This document shows positions 18,117-27,308 of a stretch of 64,000 nucleotides of DNA, piece after piece. Where the stretch lies: the NCBI GenBank assembly GCA_027531395.1, contig JAPZRO010000002.1:62001-126000 (forward strand), given 5' to 3'. This DNA comes from Porphyrobacter sp. GTDB taxonomy: Bacteria; Pseudomonadota; Alphaproteobacteria; Sphingomonadales; Sphingomonadaceae. The notes beneath the pieces were generated by a model. That model was not told the DNA's origin. It did no database searches and was given only the letters and a program-made list of their open reading frames with translations. A program made the translations under genes and the position numbers. Position 1 is the first letter of the stretch; the number at the start of each line of letters is the position of its first letter.

Positions 18117-19313
18117 GTGGAGTATAGCGACGTCATCATCCTCGGCGCAGGCGCGGCCGGATTGTTTGCTGCCGGACAGGCAGGCCAGCGCGGGCTCAAG
18201 GTCGCGCTGCTGGAAAAGGCCGATGCGCCGGGCAAGAAGATCCTGATTTCCGGCGGCGGGAGGTGCAACTTCACCAACATTGGCGCGGGGCCCGCCAATT
18301 ACCTCTCGGCCAACCCGCATTTCGCCAAGAGCGCGCTGGCCCGCTACACGCCTGCCGATTTCATCGCGCTCGTCGAAAAGCACGGCATCGCCTGGCACGA
18401 AAAGACGCTGGGGCAGCTGTTCTGCGATGGCTCGGCAAAGCAGATCGTGGCGATGCTGCTGGACGAGTGCCCACCTGAGCAGGTGAGGCTGATCTGCGGG
18501 GTGGATGTGGTCAACGTTGCTCGGGATGCTGACGGCCAGTTCACGGTCACCGCCGAGGATGGCCGCATATGGCAGGCCCCCGCGCTGGTGATCGCCACCG
18601 GCGGTCCCTCGATCCCCAAAATGGGGGCGAGCGACTTCGCCTACCGCTTGGCCCGCCAGTTCGGCCTCAAGGTGGTCGAGCCCCGCCCTGCCCTCGTCCC
18701 GCTGACTCTCGGCGGCGAGGAGGCGCTGTTCCGCGAGCTGTCGGGCGTGGCTGCGCCGGTGCGCGCTCGGGCGGGAAAGAGCGAATTCGCCGAAGCCGCG
18801 CTGTTCACGCACAAGGGCCTGTCCGGCCCCGCAATCCTGCAGGTTTCCTCCTATTGGCGGCATGGCGAGGAGGTGGGGATCACCTTCCTGCCCGAGGCCG
18901 CAACCGACTGGCTGGTGGAAGCGAAACGCGACCGCCCCCGCACCCACCTACGCACACTGCTGAGGGAGCGCCTGCCCGACCGCCTCGCCGATGCGCTAGC
19001 CGACCGGCTCGCGCTGGAGCGGGAGCTCGGCAACTGCTCGGACAAGGACCTGCGCGCCGCACAGGCGAAGCTCGCCGACTGGCGCTTCCATCCCAACGGC
19101 ACCGAGGGCTACGCCAAGGCCGAAGTCACCGCAGGCGGCATCGCCACGGCCGAACTCTCCAGCCGCACGATGGAGGCAATCAAGGTTCCCGGCCTCTACG
19201 CCATCGGCGAGGCGGTGGATGTGACCGGCTGGCTCGGCGGCTACAACTTCCAGTGGGCCTGGGCGAGCGCCAATGCCTGCGCCGAGGCCCTTGCGGAAGC
19301 GCGCTCAGCGTAA
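18117..19313 (+). CDS. HI0933-family FAD-dependent flavoprotein
   Basis: An NAD(P)/FAD-dependent oxidoreductase of the HI0933/YhiN (BaiN-like) family. The N-terminal dinucleotide motif DVIILGAGAAGLFAAGQAG binds FAD; GKKILISGGGRCNFTN is the family hallmark. The central KGLSGPAILQVSSYW block and the C-terminal TAGGIATAELSSRTME and GEAVDVTGWLGGYNFQWAWASG-like end are typical. Start chosen at GTG 18117 (VEYSDVIIL, 398 residues) because family proteins begin just before the FAD motif; a TTG at 18081 with a GAGAGGGGG upstream is an alternative. Physiological substrate unknown. Confidence 0.88.
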   Translation: MEYSDVIILGAGAAGLFAAGQAGQRGLKVALLEKADAPGKKILISGGGRCNFTNIGAGPANYLSANPHFAKSALARYTPADFIALVEKHGIAWHEKTLGQLFCDGSAKQIVAMLLDECPPEQVRLICGVDVVNVARDADGQFTVTAEDGRIWQAPALVIATGGPSIPKMGASDFAYRLARQFGLKVVEPRPALVPLTLGGEEALFRELSGVAAPVRARAGKSEFAEAALFTHKGLSGPAILQVSSYWRHGEEVGITFLPEAATDWLVEAKRDRPRTHLRTLLRERLPDRLADALADRLALERELGNCSDKDLRAAQAKLADWRFHPNGTEGYAKAEVTAGGIATAELSSRTMEAIKVPGLYAIGEAVDVTGWLGGYNFQWAWASANACAEALAEARSA

Positions 19314-19318
19314 CATTC

Positions 19319-19362
19319 TTACGCACAGACTTCCCCCACGGCAATTCCTGCCGTTTGCGTAA
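19319..19362 (+). other. Nested hairpin after the flavoprotein gene
   Basis: An outer perfect pair TTACGCA (19319-19325) with TGCGTAA (19356-19362) encloses an inner stem ACGGCA/TGCCGT (19338-19343 with 19349-19354). It starts 5 bp after the stop, so a transcription end or RNA 3' protection element is likely. Confidence 0.45.
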
Positions 19363-19457
19363 AGTTGCTTTGCGCATCGCTTGCGCTTAGCCCTTGTGCC
19401 AGAGCCCGAAAACGGGCCGAAGCCACCCCATCGCGGGGGGCCTTGCGGGAGAGACCC

Positions 19458-20978
19458 TTGCGGCAGTTGCAAGGCATGGATTCCTCGTTCGTCGCGCTGG
19501 AATCGCCGAATTCGCCGATGCATATCGGCTCCGTCCTGATCTACAATCCGGCGACGGCCCCGGGCGGGTTCGTGCGGTTCAAGGACATTCTCCAGTTCAT
19601 CGGCTCGCGGATGCAGCTGTCGCGCACCATGCGCCAGCGGCTGGTGCGGGTGCCGTTCGATCTCGATTACCCCTACTGGGTCGAGGATCCGGACTTCGAT
19701 CTCGAATATCACGTGCGCCATGTCGCCCTGCCCAAGCCGGGGGACTGGCGCCAGCTGTGCATCCAGGCGGCGCGCATCCATGCCCGCCCGCTCGATCTGA
19801 ACAGGCCGCCGTGGGAGTTCACCGTGGTCGAGGGGCTGGACGCGGTCGAGGGCTATCCGCCCGGCTGCTTCGCCTTCGTCACCAAGGTCCACCACGCCGC
19901 GATCGACGGGATGAGCGGGATCGACCTGATGGAGGCGCTCCACACGCTCACGCCCGATGCTGGGCCGCCGTCCAAGCCCGATACGTGGAAGCCGGAGAAG
20001 ATCCCCGGCCCCGTGGAGCTGCTCGGCAAATCCTACATCAACGCGCTGCTCAATCCGTTGAAGCAGGCGCAGGTCGCGGCCAAGGCCGTGCCGGGGGTAG
20101 CGGGCGTGATCCGCGGGCTGATCGCCAAGGACTTCAAGCTCTCCACCGATCTCGTGCCGCCGCGTACGCGCTTCAACCGCACCATCTCGCCGCACCGCGT
20201 GGTCGAGGGGCGGACCTTCGATCTCAAGGAATTCAAGGCCATCCGCGCGCTGCTGCCCGAGGCCAAGGTCAATGACGTGGCGATCGCGGTGATCGGCGGG
20301 GCCTTGCACAAATACCTTAGCGCCAAGGGCGATCTGCCCAAGGCCACCATGACGGCGATGGCCCCGATCTCGGTGCGCGCCACCGACGAGAAGGGCGACA
20401 TGGGCAACCAGGTGGCGGCGATGATCGCTCCGCTCGGCACGCACATCGCCGATCCGGCCGAGCGGCTCGCCTATGTCTACAGCCAGACCAACAATTCCAA
20501 GGCGATGACCAACGCGCTGGGCGCGCGGCGGATGACCGAGGTGAGCAAGGTCAACCCGCTGCTTTACATGGCGCTGGGGGCGCAGCTGTTCAGCCGGGTG
20601 AGTCTCGCGCACCGGCTGGCGATGCCGTTCAACACCGTGGTGACCAACGTGCCCGGCCCGCCGGTGCACATCTATTCGAGCGGCGCGCGGCTCGAAAGCA
20701 TGGCGCTGTCACTGATATGCCTCACCGATGGGCTGGGGCTGGCGCACGTCGTGCAGTCCTATGTCGGCGAGGCCTATATCAGCTTCACCGCCTGCCGCGA
20801 CATCATGCCCGATCCCGAGTTCTATTCGCAGTGCCTGCAGGACAGCTTCGACGAACTGCTGGCCGCCGCGCGGGCATTGGAGGCGGCGCCTGCCGCCGCG
20901 CCCGCCGCGAAAGCCAAGACCAAACCCAAAGCCAAGCCGCGCGCCAAGGCAGCCCGCGCACCCCGGGAGAATGCATGA
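19458..20978 (+). CDS. Wax ester synthase/diacylglycerol acyltransferase (WS/DGAT)
   Basis: An acyl-CoA-dependent O-acyltransferase that makes wax esters or triacylglycerol. The catalytic HHxxxDG motif is intact (His145-His146, Asp150 in KVHHAAIDGMSG), as are the family start MDSSFVALESPNSPMHIG and the C-terminal FNTVVTNVPGPP. Start: TTG 19458 (MRQLQGMDSS) with GGGAGAG at ideal distance; ATG 19476 is an alternative with a poor ribosome site. The C-terminus carries an unusual Ala/Lys/Pro-rich basic tail of about 40 residues. The stop overlaps the next gene (ATGA), an alpha/beta hydrolase. Confidence 0.92.
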   Translation: MRQLQGMDSSFVALESPNSPMHIGSVLIYNPATAPGGFVRFKDILQFIGSRMQLSRTMRQRLVRVPFDLDYPYWVEDPDFDLEYHVRHVALPKPGDWRQLCIQAARIHARPLDLNRPPWEFTVVEGLDAVEGYPPGCFAFVTKVHHAAIDGMSGIDLMEALHTLTPDAGPPSKPDTWKPEKIPGPVELLGKSYINALLNPLKQAQVAAKAVPGVAGVIRGLIAKDFKLSTDLVPPRTRFNRTISPHRVVEGRTFDLKEFKAIRALLPEAKVNDVAIAVIGGALHKYLSAKGDLPKATMTAMAPISVRATDEKGDMGNQVAAMIAPLGTHIADPAERLAYVYSQTNNSKAMTNALGARRMTEVSKVNPLLYMALGAQLFSRVSLAHRLAMPFNTVVTNVPGPPVHIYSSGARLESMALSLICLTDGLGLAHVVQSYVGEAYISFTACRDIMPDPEFYSQCLQDSFDELLAAARALEAAPAAAPAAKAKTKPKAKPRAKAARAPRENA

Positions 20979-21781
20979 TGGCGAGCGCCGCAATGAAGAC
21001 TGAAGCCGCGACCGCCGAGCCGCCGCACCGCCTCTGGACGCTGCTCGAAGGGCGCGCGATGTTCGAGCTCGGGCTGTTCTACGCCGCCAGCCCGCTGTTC
21101 GCGACGCTACCCAAAGGTGATGGCCATGCGGTGATGACCCTGCCCGGCTTCATGGCCTCGAACAGCTCGACCGTGCCGATGCGCCGGGTGCTGAGCCGCC
21201 TCGGCTATGATCCGCACGGCTGGGACTCGGGCCGCAACGTGCGGGTCGACAATGCGCTGATCGGCCGGTTGCAGAACCAGCTGGCGCGGCTTGCCGACAG
21301 CAGCGGGCGCAAGGTCTCGCTGATCGGCTGGAGCCTCGGCGGGGTGCTGGCGCGCGAACTGGCCAAGCTCCATCCGGACAAGGTGCGGCTGGTGATCAGC
21401 CTCGGCAGTCCGATTTCGGATGATCGCGGGCACACCAATGCCGCGCGCCTGTTCGAACTGCTCAACGGCAAGGAGCCCGAGCCGATGCAGGGCGGCAGGT
21501 TCCGCGGGCTGGACGAAGCGCCGCCGGTGCCGACCACCTCGATCTTCACCAAGACCGACGGGATCGTCCATTGGCGCGGGAGCGTGCAGCACCCCCACAA
21601 GTCGCGCGGGCCCCATCCGACCGAGAATATCCAGGTCCATGCCAGCCATTGCGGGCTCGGCGTGAACCCGAGCGTGATGGTGGCGATGGCCGACCGGCTG
21701 GCGCAGCCGGAGGGCGAATGGAAGCCCTTCACCCCGCCGCCCGCACACCGCTGGATGTTCCCCCGCACCCACACCAACTGA
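20975..21781 (+). CDS. Alpha/beta hydrolase coupled to WS/DGAT
   Basis: True start is ATG 20975, overlapping the WS/DGAT stop, with GGGAGA upstream; 268 residues. The nucleophile elbow is GWSLGG in VSLIGWSLGGVLARELA, and a late conserved His lies in VHASHCGLGVNP. The protein has a lipase/acylesterase look (VMTLPGFMASNSST near the oxyanion region) without a signal peptide. Coupling to the acyltransferase suggests a role in storage-lipid turnover or acyl transfer editing, which is inference. Confidence 0.88.
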   Translation: MMASAAMKTEAATAEPPHRLWTLLEGRAMFELGLFYAASPLFATLPKGDGHAVMTLPGFMASNSSTVPMRRVLSRLGYDPHGWDSGRNVRVDNALIGRLQNQLARLADSSGRKVSLIGWSLGGVLARELAKLHPDKVRLVISLGSPISDDRGHTNAARLFELLNGKEPEPMQGGRFRGLDEAPPVPTTSIFTKTDGIVHWRGSVQHPHKSRGPHPTENIQVHASHCGLGVNPSVMVAMADRLAQPEGEWKPFTPPPAHRWMFPRTHTN

Positions 21782-21814
21782 CGCTCAGCTGGCGGGCTGC
21801 GGGGGCTTGCCGGA

Positions 21815-24800
21815 TCAGAACAGCTTGCGCAGATCGATGCCGAGGTAGAGCCCCACCGGATCGATCACGAAGGGCTGGTAGTTGATCGGCGTGTCGCCGT
21901 TCGAATCCCGCACCCGGCGCTGCGCGTCGAACAGGTTGTCGGCCCGCAGGCTCACCCGCGTATCCTTGAGGAAGCCCTCGTTCTTGCCGGTGATCTCGCC
22001 GATATTGGCGAAGACGCGCAGGTTGAAGGTGACGATATCCTCGAAGAACAGATCGGTGCTGCCCGGCAGGCCCGAGCCGTCGAGGCGCGTCTCGCCGGTG
22101 TAGATCCCCGACAGGCGGAAACCCATGCCCTTGCCGAACAGGCCCGCTTCGAGCCGGCTGGAATGGCGCGGCAGACCGAAGGCGCCGGTCGCCTGGCCAT
22201 CGAGCTGGTCGAGCGGGGCGAGGCCGTCGGCGATCAGGATCTCGTTGTCGAGCTCGATCGTGTGGGTCAGGTTCACGAAGTAGCGGAAGCCCGGGAAGTT
22301 GCGGCCGCCCAGCGGGTTGAAGGCCGGTCCGCCCGCAGGCGCACCGCCAGCCCCCGCCGGAGGACCACCGGCCCCGGCCTGCGCCTGCGCCGGCGCGGGT
22401 GCCATGGCGCAGAAGCGCTGCTTGAACTGCTCAAGGGCCTCGGGCGGGATGGTGCCGTCAGGCGCGCGCGAACGGTCGATGGCCATCTTGATGAAGGCCG
22501 GATCGACGCCGGGCAGCTCGGCCGAGACATCCTCGCCGCGCTCGATCTTGCCGATCAGCTCGGCGATCGCGGCATTGCCGTCGGGGCCGCAGGCCTTCTC
22601 GCGGAAGGCGGCGAATTGCGGGTTGGCGGCAGGCGCACCGCCCTGCCCCGGCGCGCCGCCGGGAGCGCCGCCGCCCATCATCGCCGGGTCGATGGAACAG
22701 ATGCGCGTGCGGAACTGCGCCAGCCGCGCCGGATCGATCTTGCCATCCTCGCCGCGCAGGCGCGAGAGCATCGGCGCGAGGCGCGCAGGGTCGATGCCCG
22801 GATACTCGGCGGAGATATCCGCCCCGCTATCGATCGCGGCGACCAGCTTTTCGAGGAAGGCCGCGCCGTCATCGGCGCATAGCCGGGCGCGGAAGGCCAT
22901 GAACTGCTCCCGCTGCATAGGGCTTGGCATAGCGCCCCCAAAGCGCGGCGGTCCGCCTGCCGGCGCCTGCGCCTGTGCCGGAGCGGCAGCCGGCCCGGTG
23001 GTCGGCGGCGCGGGCTGAGCCGCCGCTGCCGCCGGAGGCCCGCCGGCACCCGCCGGACGACCGCCGCCGAAACCGCCACCACCACCGCCGCCGAAGCCGC
23101 CCGGGCCGCCCGCCGGCGCGCCGATGCTGCCATTGGTCGAGAAGATGAACTGCACGCGGTTGGCGCGGGTCTCGGCAAAGCTCACCGCGCGCCGGTCAAC
23201 CGCGATCAACCGGCCATTGGCATCGCGGGTCACCCGGCCGGGGAAAGCGGCCTCGATCTCGGGAGTGATCTGCGGGAAGGCGCTGACCACATTGTCCGAA
23301 CGGTTGCGGATGTATTCCACCGTCAACCGGGTGTTCTCCCAGAACGGCAGCGACCAGTTGGCGGCGAACTTCCAGTCGCGCTGGGTTTCCGCCGGCAGCG
23401 CCGGATTGCCGCCAGTGGTGACATCGGCCAGCACCGTCTGACCGGTGGTGAAGTCGAACACCGGCACGTTGAAATTGGTGATCACCGGATTGCCCAGCGC
23501 GCCCAGACCCGGCGCAACTTCGCGCCAGATATAGGTCGCCGACAGGTCAAGCCCGTCGACCGGCGACCAGTTGAGCCCTGCGTTCCAGTCGCCCAGCACG
23601 CCGAAATCGCTGAGATCCTCGACTCCCGCCTGCAGGTTGAGCGTGAAGGTGCCGAGCGCATCGGCCACGCCGGCGCGGCGGCTGGTTATCGGGACGACGA
23701 CATTGGCCCCGGTCGAAAGATTGCGCCGGGTGAGCGTGACGTCCTGATTGCTGCGAGTGTCGCCGCTTTCGATCCGCTGCCAGTCGAGCCCGAAATCGAA
23801 GGTCGCCAGCACCTCGCCCGCAGGCAGCTCGCCGAGCGGGCCTTCGAGCGTGGTCTGCGACTGGCCGGTGATGTTGCGGCTGCGCGCCACGTCGAACCCG
23901 GCGTCGGCATTGGTCGGCAGCGGGCCGGTGGGCGAGAGCGTGCCGGCGAGCGCCGCCTGCCGCAGCGCGGTGGTATCGAAGCGGCGGTCGATCTTCGTCT
24001 CGGTCTCGCTTAGCGAGGCGTCGAAGGTGGTGGTGAGGCGGAAATTGTTGACGGGCCGGGTCATCGAGCCGGCGGTGGCGAAGCGGTCGGTGGAGGAGCG
24101 CCGCGTCAGCGGGGTGTCCTCGCCGAAGGTTCGCACGATGCCCGGCACGGCCGGATCGGCGGTCAGCGTCACGGTGTTGAGCCCGTCGAGGCTGCGGCTT
24201 TCGCTGCGCACGTAATTGAGGTTGGCGCTCAGCGCGGTGCCGCTGTCGATCAGCGCCTTGGCCCAGCTGAGGTTGCCTTCGAAGCCGAAGGTGTCGGCGG
24301 TGAGGCTGCGGAATTCGGCCTGCGCCGGATCACCCGCCACGCCCGAGACCGAGCCCGGGGTCTGGATGATGTCGCGCTCGTCCTCTGTCAGCAGCGAGGC
24401 GTCGGACAGCTCGAAATCGAGGTTGAAGCGGCCGCCGTCGGCGATGCGCAGCGTGCCGAAATCCTGCTCGGTGCGGACAAATCCCCCGCGCGAAGGGGTT
24501 TCGAACTCCATCTCGACTTCGCGGTTGGAGTAGTTGTCCTTGAGAATCAGGTTGATCACGCGCCGGTCAGGCGGAAAGCCGAAGCGCTGGGCGACTTCCT
24601 CGGGGAACACCTCGACCCGCGCCAGCGCCTCGGGCGGATAGGAGGCGAATTCGCGGAAGCTCCCGATGCGGATCCCGTTGACGAGAATCACCGGCTGCCC
24701 GCCGCCCCCACGCCCGCGCGCCGAGCCGGTCTGGGCGCTGATCTGGGCGATGAGATCGGTGATCGAGGTCACGCCTTCGGCCGCGATCGCCTGTTCGTCG

Positions 24801-25051
24801 AGCTGCAGCAGCGGCGCCTGATCGACCATCAGCTGGCCGCGGATGCGCTTGCCGCTGACGACGATCTCATCGGCCGACACCGCGGTGCCGCTGGCGGACT
24901 CGGGTTCCTCTTCCTCAGCCGTCTGCTGCACCGCGACCGGCTGCGGCTGCGCGGTCTCGGCGGTGCGGGCCAGCACCGGGAGGGCGGCGGCAAGGCTTGC
25001 AGCGCAGGTGCCGGCGCACAGCATCGCGCGGGAAAGCGGGGAGAGGTTCAT
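21815..25051 (-). CDS. TonB-dependent receptor with duplicated Cys-bounded insertion
   Basis: A 1078-residue outer-membrane receptor with signal peptide (cleavage near VLARTA), a TonB-box-like region, a plug domain (about residues 70-170; QPVILVNGIRIGSFREF) and a 22-strand-type barrel ending in the terminal Phe of LGIDLRKLF. The odd part is an insertion of roughly 270 residues (about 645-915): Gly/Pro/Ala-rich linkers around two copies of a ~70-residue module. Each copy begins F-x4-C (FRARLCADDG; FREKACGPDG), contains D-[IV]-SAE-x-PG-[IV]-DPA and DG-x-I-x-P, and ends Q-F-x-x-R-x-C (QFRTRIC; QFKQRFC). A good ribosome site (AAAGGGAC) precedes the ATG. Substrate unknown. Confidence 0.9.
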   Translation of the reverse strand: MNLSPLSRAMLCAGTCAASLAAALPVLARTAETAQPQPVAVQQTAEEEEPESASGTAVSADEIVVSGKRIRGQLMVDQAPLLQLDEQAIAAEGVTSITDLIAQISAQTGSARGRGGGGQPVILVNGIRIGSFREFASYPPEALARVEVFPEEVAQRFGFPPDRRVINLILKDNYSNREVEMEFETPSRGGFVRTEQDFGTLRIADGGRFNLDFELSDASLLTEDERDIIQTPGSVSGVAGDPAQAEFRSLTADTFGFEGNLSWAKALIDSGTALSANLNYVRSESRSLDGLNTVTLTADPAVPGIVRTFGEDTPLTRRSSTDRFATAGSMTRPVNNFRLTTTFDASLSETETKIDRRFDTTALRQAALAGTLSPTGPLPTNADAGFDVARSRNITGQSQTTLEGPLGELPAGEVLATFDFGLDWQRIESGDTRSNQDVTLTRRNLSTGANVVVPITSRRAGVADALGTFTLNLQAGVEDLSDFGVLGDWNAGLNWSPVDGLDLSATYIWREVAPGLGALGNPVITNFNVPVFDFTTGQTVLADVTTGGNPALPAETQRDWKFAANWSLPFWENTRLTVEYIRNRSDNVVSAFPQITPEIEAAFPGRVTRDANGRLIAVDRRAVSFAETRANRVQFIFSTNGSIGAPAGGPGGFGGGGGGGFGGGRPAGAGGPPAAAAAQPAPPTTGPAAAPAQAQAPAGGPPRFGGAMPSPMQREQFMAFRARLCADDGAAFLEKLVAAIDSGADISAEYPGIDPARLAPMLSRLRGEDGKIDPARLAQFRTRICSIDPAMMGGGAPGGAPGQGGAPAANPQFAAFREKACGPDGNAAIAELIGKIERGEDVSAELPGVDPAFIKMAIDRSRAPDGTIPPEALEQFKQRFCAMAPAPAQAQAGAGGPPAGAGGAPAGGPAFNPLGGRNFPGFRYFVNLTHTIELDNEILIADGLAPLDQLDGQATGAFGLPRHSSRLEAGLFGKGMGFRLSGIYTGETRLDGSGLPGSTDLFFEDIVTFNLRVFANIGEITGKNEGFLKDTRVSLRADNLFDAQRRVRDSNGDTPINYQPFVIDPVGLYLGIDLRKLF

Positions 25052-25294
25052 GTTGTCCCTTTAGTACTTGTCTTTGTCTTTATGCGGGCCAGCCTTGTGG
25101 TGGTCCCGGTTTCGCCCAGCTGCCCGTCGCACGGCCGGGAAAGCTGGCGCTTGTCGGCAGTTACGCAGATAGCCCGATTCGGGCTGCACGCGGCACTTAA
25201 AGCTGGAGCCTTCCCTTTTGGTTCCCGCATCGCTAAAGCGCGCTAGTTTTTCGACCGGCGCATTGTGCGTCGCACCATTATCAGAAGGAATTTC

Positions 25295-25540
25295 ATGGCC
25301 AAGGAAGAACTCCTCGAAATGCGCGGGCGCGTGGTGGAACTGCTGCCCAATGCGATGTTCCGGGTGGAGCTTGAAAACGGCCATGAAGTGCTCGGCCACA
25401 CCGCGGGCAAAATGCGCAAGAACCGCATCCGCGTGCTGGTGGGCGACGAGGTGCTGTGCGAGCTGACGCCCTACGACCTCACCAAGGCGCGCATCACCTA
25501 CCGCTTCATGCCGGGTCGCGGCGGCCCCGGCCCGCAATAA
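25295..25540 (+). CDS. infA: Translation initiation factor IF-1
   Basis: Start is ATG 25295 ([11 protein letters not shown]) with AGAAGGAA upstream, not the track start. Product is 81 residues: the S1/OB-fold IF-1 ([45 protein letters not shown]) plus a short Gly/Pro-rich C-terminal extension ([10 protein letters not shown]), making it a little longer than the 72-residue E. coli protein. It occupies the ribosomal A site during initiation. First gene of an infA-maf-RNase E/G-like-yacG cluster. Confidence 0.97.
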   Translation: MAKEELLEMRGRVVELLPNAMFRVELENGHEVLGHTAGKMRKNRIRVLVGDEVLCELTPYDLTKARITYRFMPGRGGPGPQ

Positions 25541-25555
25541 GCGGCAGCGCCGCTG

Positions 25556-26131
25556 ATGGGCGCGCCTCTCCACCTCACCCTGGCATCGGCCTCGCCCCGG
25601 CGGCGCGAGCTGCTCGTGCGGTTGGGCCTTGCGCCCGATGCCGTGACCCCTGCCGACATCGACGAGACGCCGCTGAACGGCGAACTCCCCCGCGCCTATG
25701 CCTTGCGCATGGGGCGCGAGAAGGCGCTCGCCGTCACAGCCCCCGGCTTCGTGCTGGCGGGCGATACGGTGGTGGCGGTAGGCCGCCGCATCCTGCCCAA
25801 GACCGAAACCGAGGCCGAGGCGCGCGCTTGTCTCGAACTGATGAGCGGGCGACGGCATCAGGTGCTCTCCAGCGTGGTGCTGCGCGCACCCGATGGCACA
25901 TTGCGGGAGCGGCTGAACGAGACCGTGGTGCGCTTCAAGCGGTTCTCCAGCGAAGAAATCGCGGCCTATCTCGCCAGCGGCGAATGGCAGGGCAAGGCGG
26001 GCGGATATGCCATCCAGGGCGCCGCCGAGGGCCTGATCGAATGGATCCACGGCAGCCATTCCGGCGTGATGGGCCTGCCGCTCCACGAGACGCGCACGCT
26101 GCTCAAGGCGGCAGGGTTCCCGCTTGCCTAG
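25556..26131 (+). CDS. maf: Maf-family nucleotide pyrophosphatase
   Basis: A 191-residue Maf/ITPase-fold enzyme that hydrolyses non-canonical or canonical nucleoside triphosphates to monophosphates. Motifs: LASASPRRRELL at the N-terminus, the ADIDETPL region, GDTVVAVGRRILPK (catalytic Asp), and SGRRHQVLSSVVL; GKAGGYAIQGAAEGLIEWIHGSHSGVMGLPL is the conserved C-terminal block. It begins 15 bp after infA and overlaps the next gene by 8 bp. Confidence 0.94.
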   Translation: MGAPLHLTLASASPRRRELLVRLGLAPDAVTPADIDETPLNGELPRAYALRMGREKALAVTAPGFVLAGDTVVAVGRRILPKTETEAEARACLELMSGRRHQVLSSVVLRAPDGTLRERLNETVVRFKRFSSEEIAAYLASGEWQGKAGGYAIQGAAEGLIEWIHGSHSGVMGLPLHETRTLLKAAGFPLA

Positions 26132-27086
26132 CCCTGAACGAACGTGGCTGATCGAGGAGGGCATCGCCGAGAAACGGGCGCTGCTGGTCGAGGGCGAACA
26201 GGTGCTCGCCGCGAAGGTCATGTGGCCGGGAGAAATCACTGCCGGCACCCGCTGCGCGGGCAAGCTCACCGCCAAGCTCAAGGGCACGCGACGGGGGGTG
26301 GCGCTGCTGGATGGCGGCACCGAGGCGCTAGTCGATCACCTGCCGCCCGCCGTCACCGAAGGCCAGCGGCTCGATCTCGTCATCACCCGCGCCCCGCTGG
26401 CCGAACGCGGTCGGTTGAAGCGCGCGCAGGCGCGGATGACCGGAGACGAGACTCCCGCCGCGTCCTTTCCGGAAGGGAGGACCGTCCACCGCTTTCCCGC
26501 TGGCCTGTGGGAAGAGGTGTGGCACGCAGCCTCCAGCGCCAGCCTCGATTTCCCCGGCGGCGAAATCCTCGTTAGCGTCACCCCCGCGATGACGCTGATC
26601 GACATCGACGGGATCGGCGAACCGCGCGTGCTGGCGCTGGCGGCGGTGCCGGCCATCTCCCGCGCGCTCGAATGGTTCGATTGCGGCGGGAACATCGGGA
26701 TCGACTTCCCCACCCTTGCCGCCAAGGCCGACCGCCGCGCGGTCGACGAGGCACTGGGAGCGGCGCTCGATCACTGGCCGCATGAACGCACCGCGATGAA
26801 CGGCTTCGGCTTCGTCCAGCTGGTCGCGCGGCTGACCGGCCCCTCGCTGCTCCACCGCTTCGCGCACCATCGCCTGGGCGCATCCGCGCGCATGGCCCTG
26901 CGGCGCGGGGAGCTGGCCGAAGGCAGCGGGCGGGTGCTGCTGCTTGCCGTCCATCCCGCACTCAAGGCCAAGCTCAAGCAGCCGTGGCTCGACGAACTCG
27001 CCCGCCGCACAGGGCGGGAAGTGCGCGTGGAGAGCGATCCCGGGCTTGCCATCGAGGCCGCCCATGCCCAGTTGGTGGAGGCATGA
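26124..27086 (+). CDS. Short RNase E/G-family ribonuclease
   Basis: A 320-residue member of the RNase E/G family, far shorter than RNase E and shorter than RNase G. The start is TTG 26124, overlapping maf by 8 bp, because no upstream ATG is available. The catalytic aspartates align with LIDIDG and IGIDFPTL of the DNase I-like subdomain, and an N-terminal S1-like region is present (KVMWPGEITAGTRC, GVALLDGGTEALVDHLPP). The CPxCxG Zn-link that makes RNase E/G tetramers is not seen. It probably cleaves RNA or has a narrower role; an essential RNase E is expected elsewhere. ATGA overlap with yacG. Confidence 0.85.
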   Translation: MPSPERTWLIEEGIAEKRALLVEGEQVLAAKVMWPGEITAGTRCAGKLTAKLKGTRRGVALLDGGTEALVDHLPPAVTEGQRLDLVITRAPLAERGRLKRAQARMTGDETPAASFPEGRTVHRFPAGLWEEVWHAASSASLDFPGGEILVSVTPAMTLIDIDGIGEPRVLALAAVPAISRALEWFDCGGNIGIDFPTLAAKADRRAVDEALGAALDHWPHERTAMNGFGFVQLVARLTGPSLLHRFAHHRLGASARMALRRGELAEGSGRVLLLAVHPALKAKLKQPWLDELARRTGREVRVESDPGLAIEAAHAQLVEA

Positions 27087-27268
27087 CCACCAAGCCCAAG
27101 CCCTGCCCGATCTGCCGCAAGCCGCGGCATCCGGATCACCACCCCTTCTGCTCCGAGCGCTGCCGCGACCGCGATCTGGCGCGCTGGTTCTCCGATTCCT
27201 ATGCCGTGCCGGGACCGCCGGCAGACCCGGAAGAACTCGCGCAGGACAACTGGCGCGAGCAGGATTGA
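27083..27268 (+). CDS. yacG: DNA gyrase inhibitor/zinc-binding protein YacG
   Basis: Start is ATG 27083, overlapping the RNase stop (ATGA); product 61 residues. A single zinc knuckle is formed by CPIC and CSERC (CPICRKP then FCSERCRDRDLARW). E. coli YacG binds GyrB and blocks gyrase. The family is often encoded next to maf and RNase genes, as here. The C-terminal tail is acidic (DPEELAQDNWREQD). Confidence 0.92.
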   Translation: MTTKPKPCPICRKPRHPDHHPFCSERCRDRDLARWFSDSYAVPGPPADPEELAQDNWREQD

Positions 27269-27308
27269 TCGGCGCGCAATATTCCTGCCGAAGGCGCACA
27301 AAACCCAC

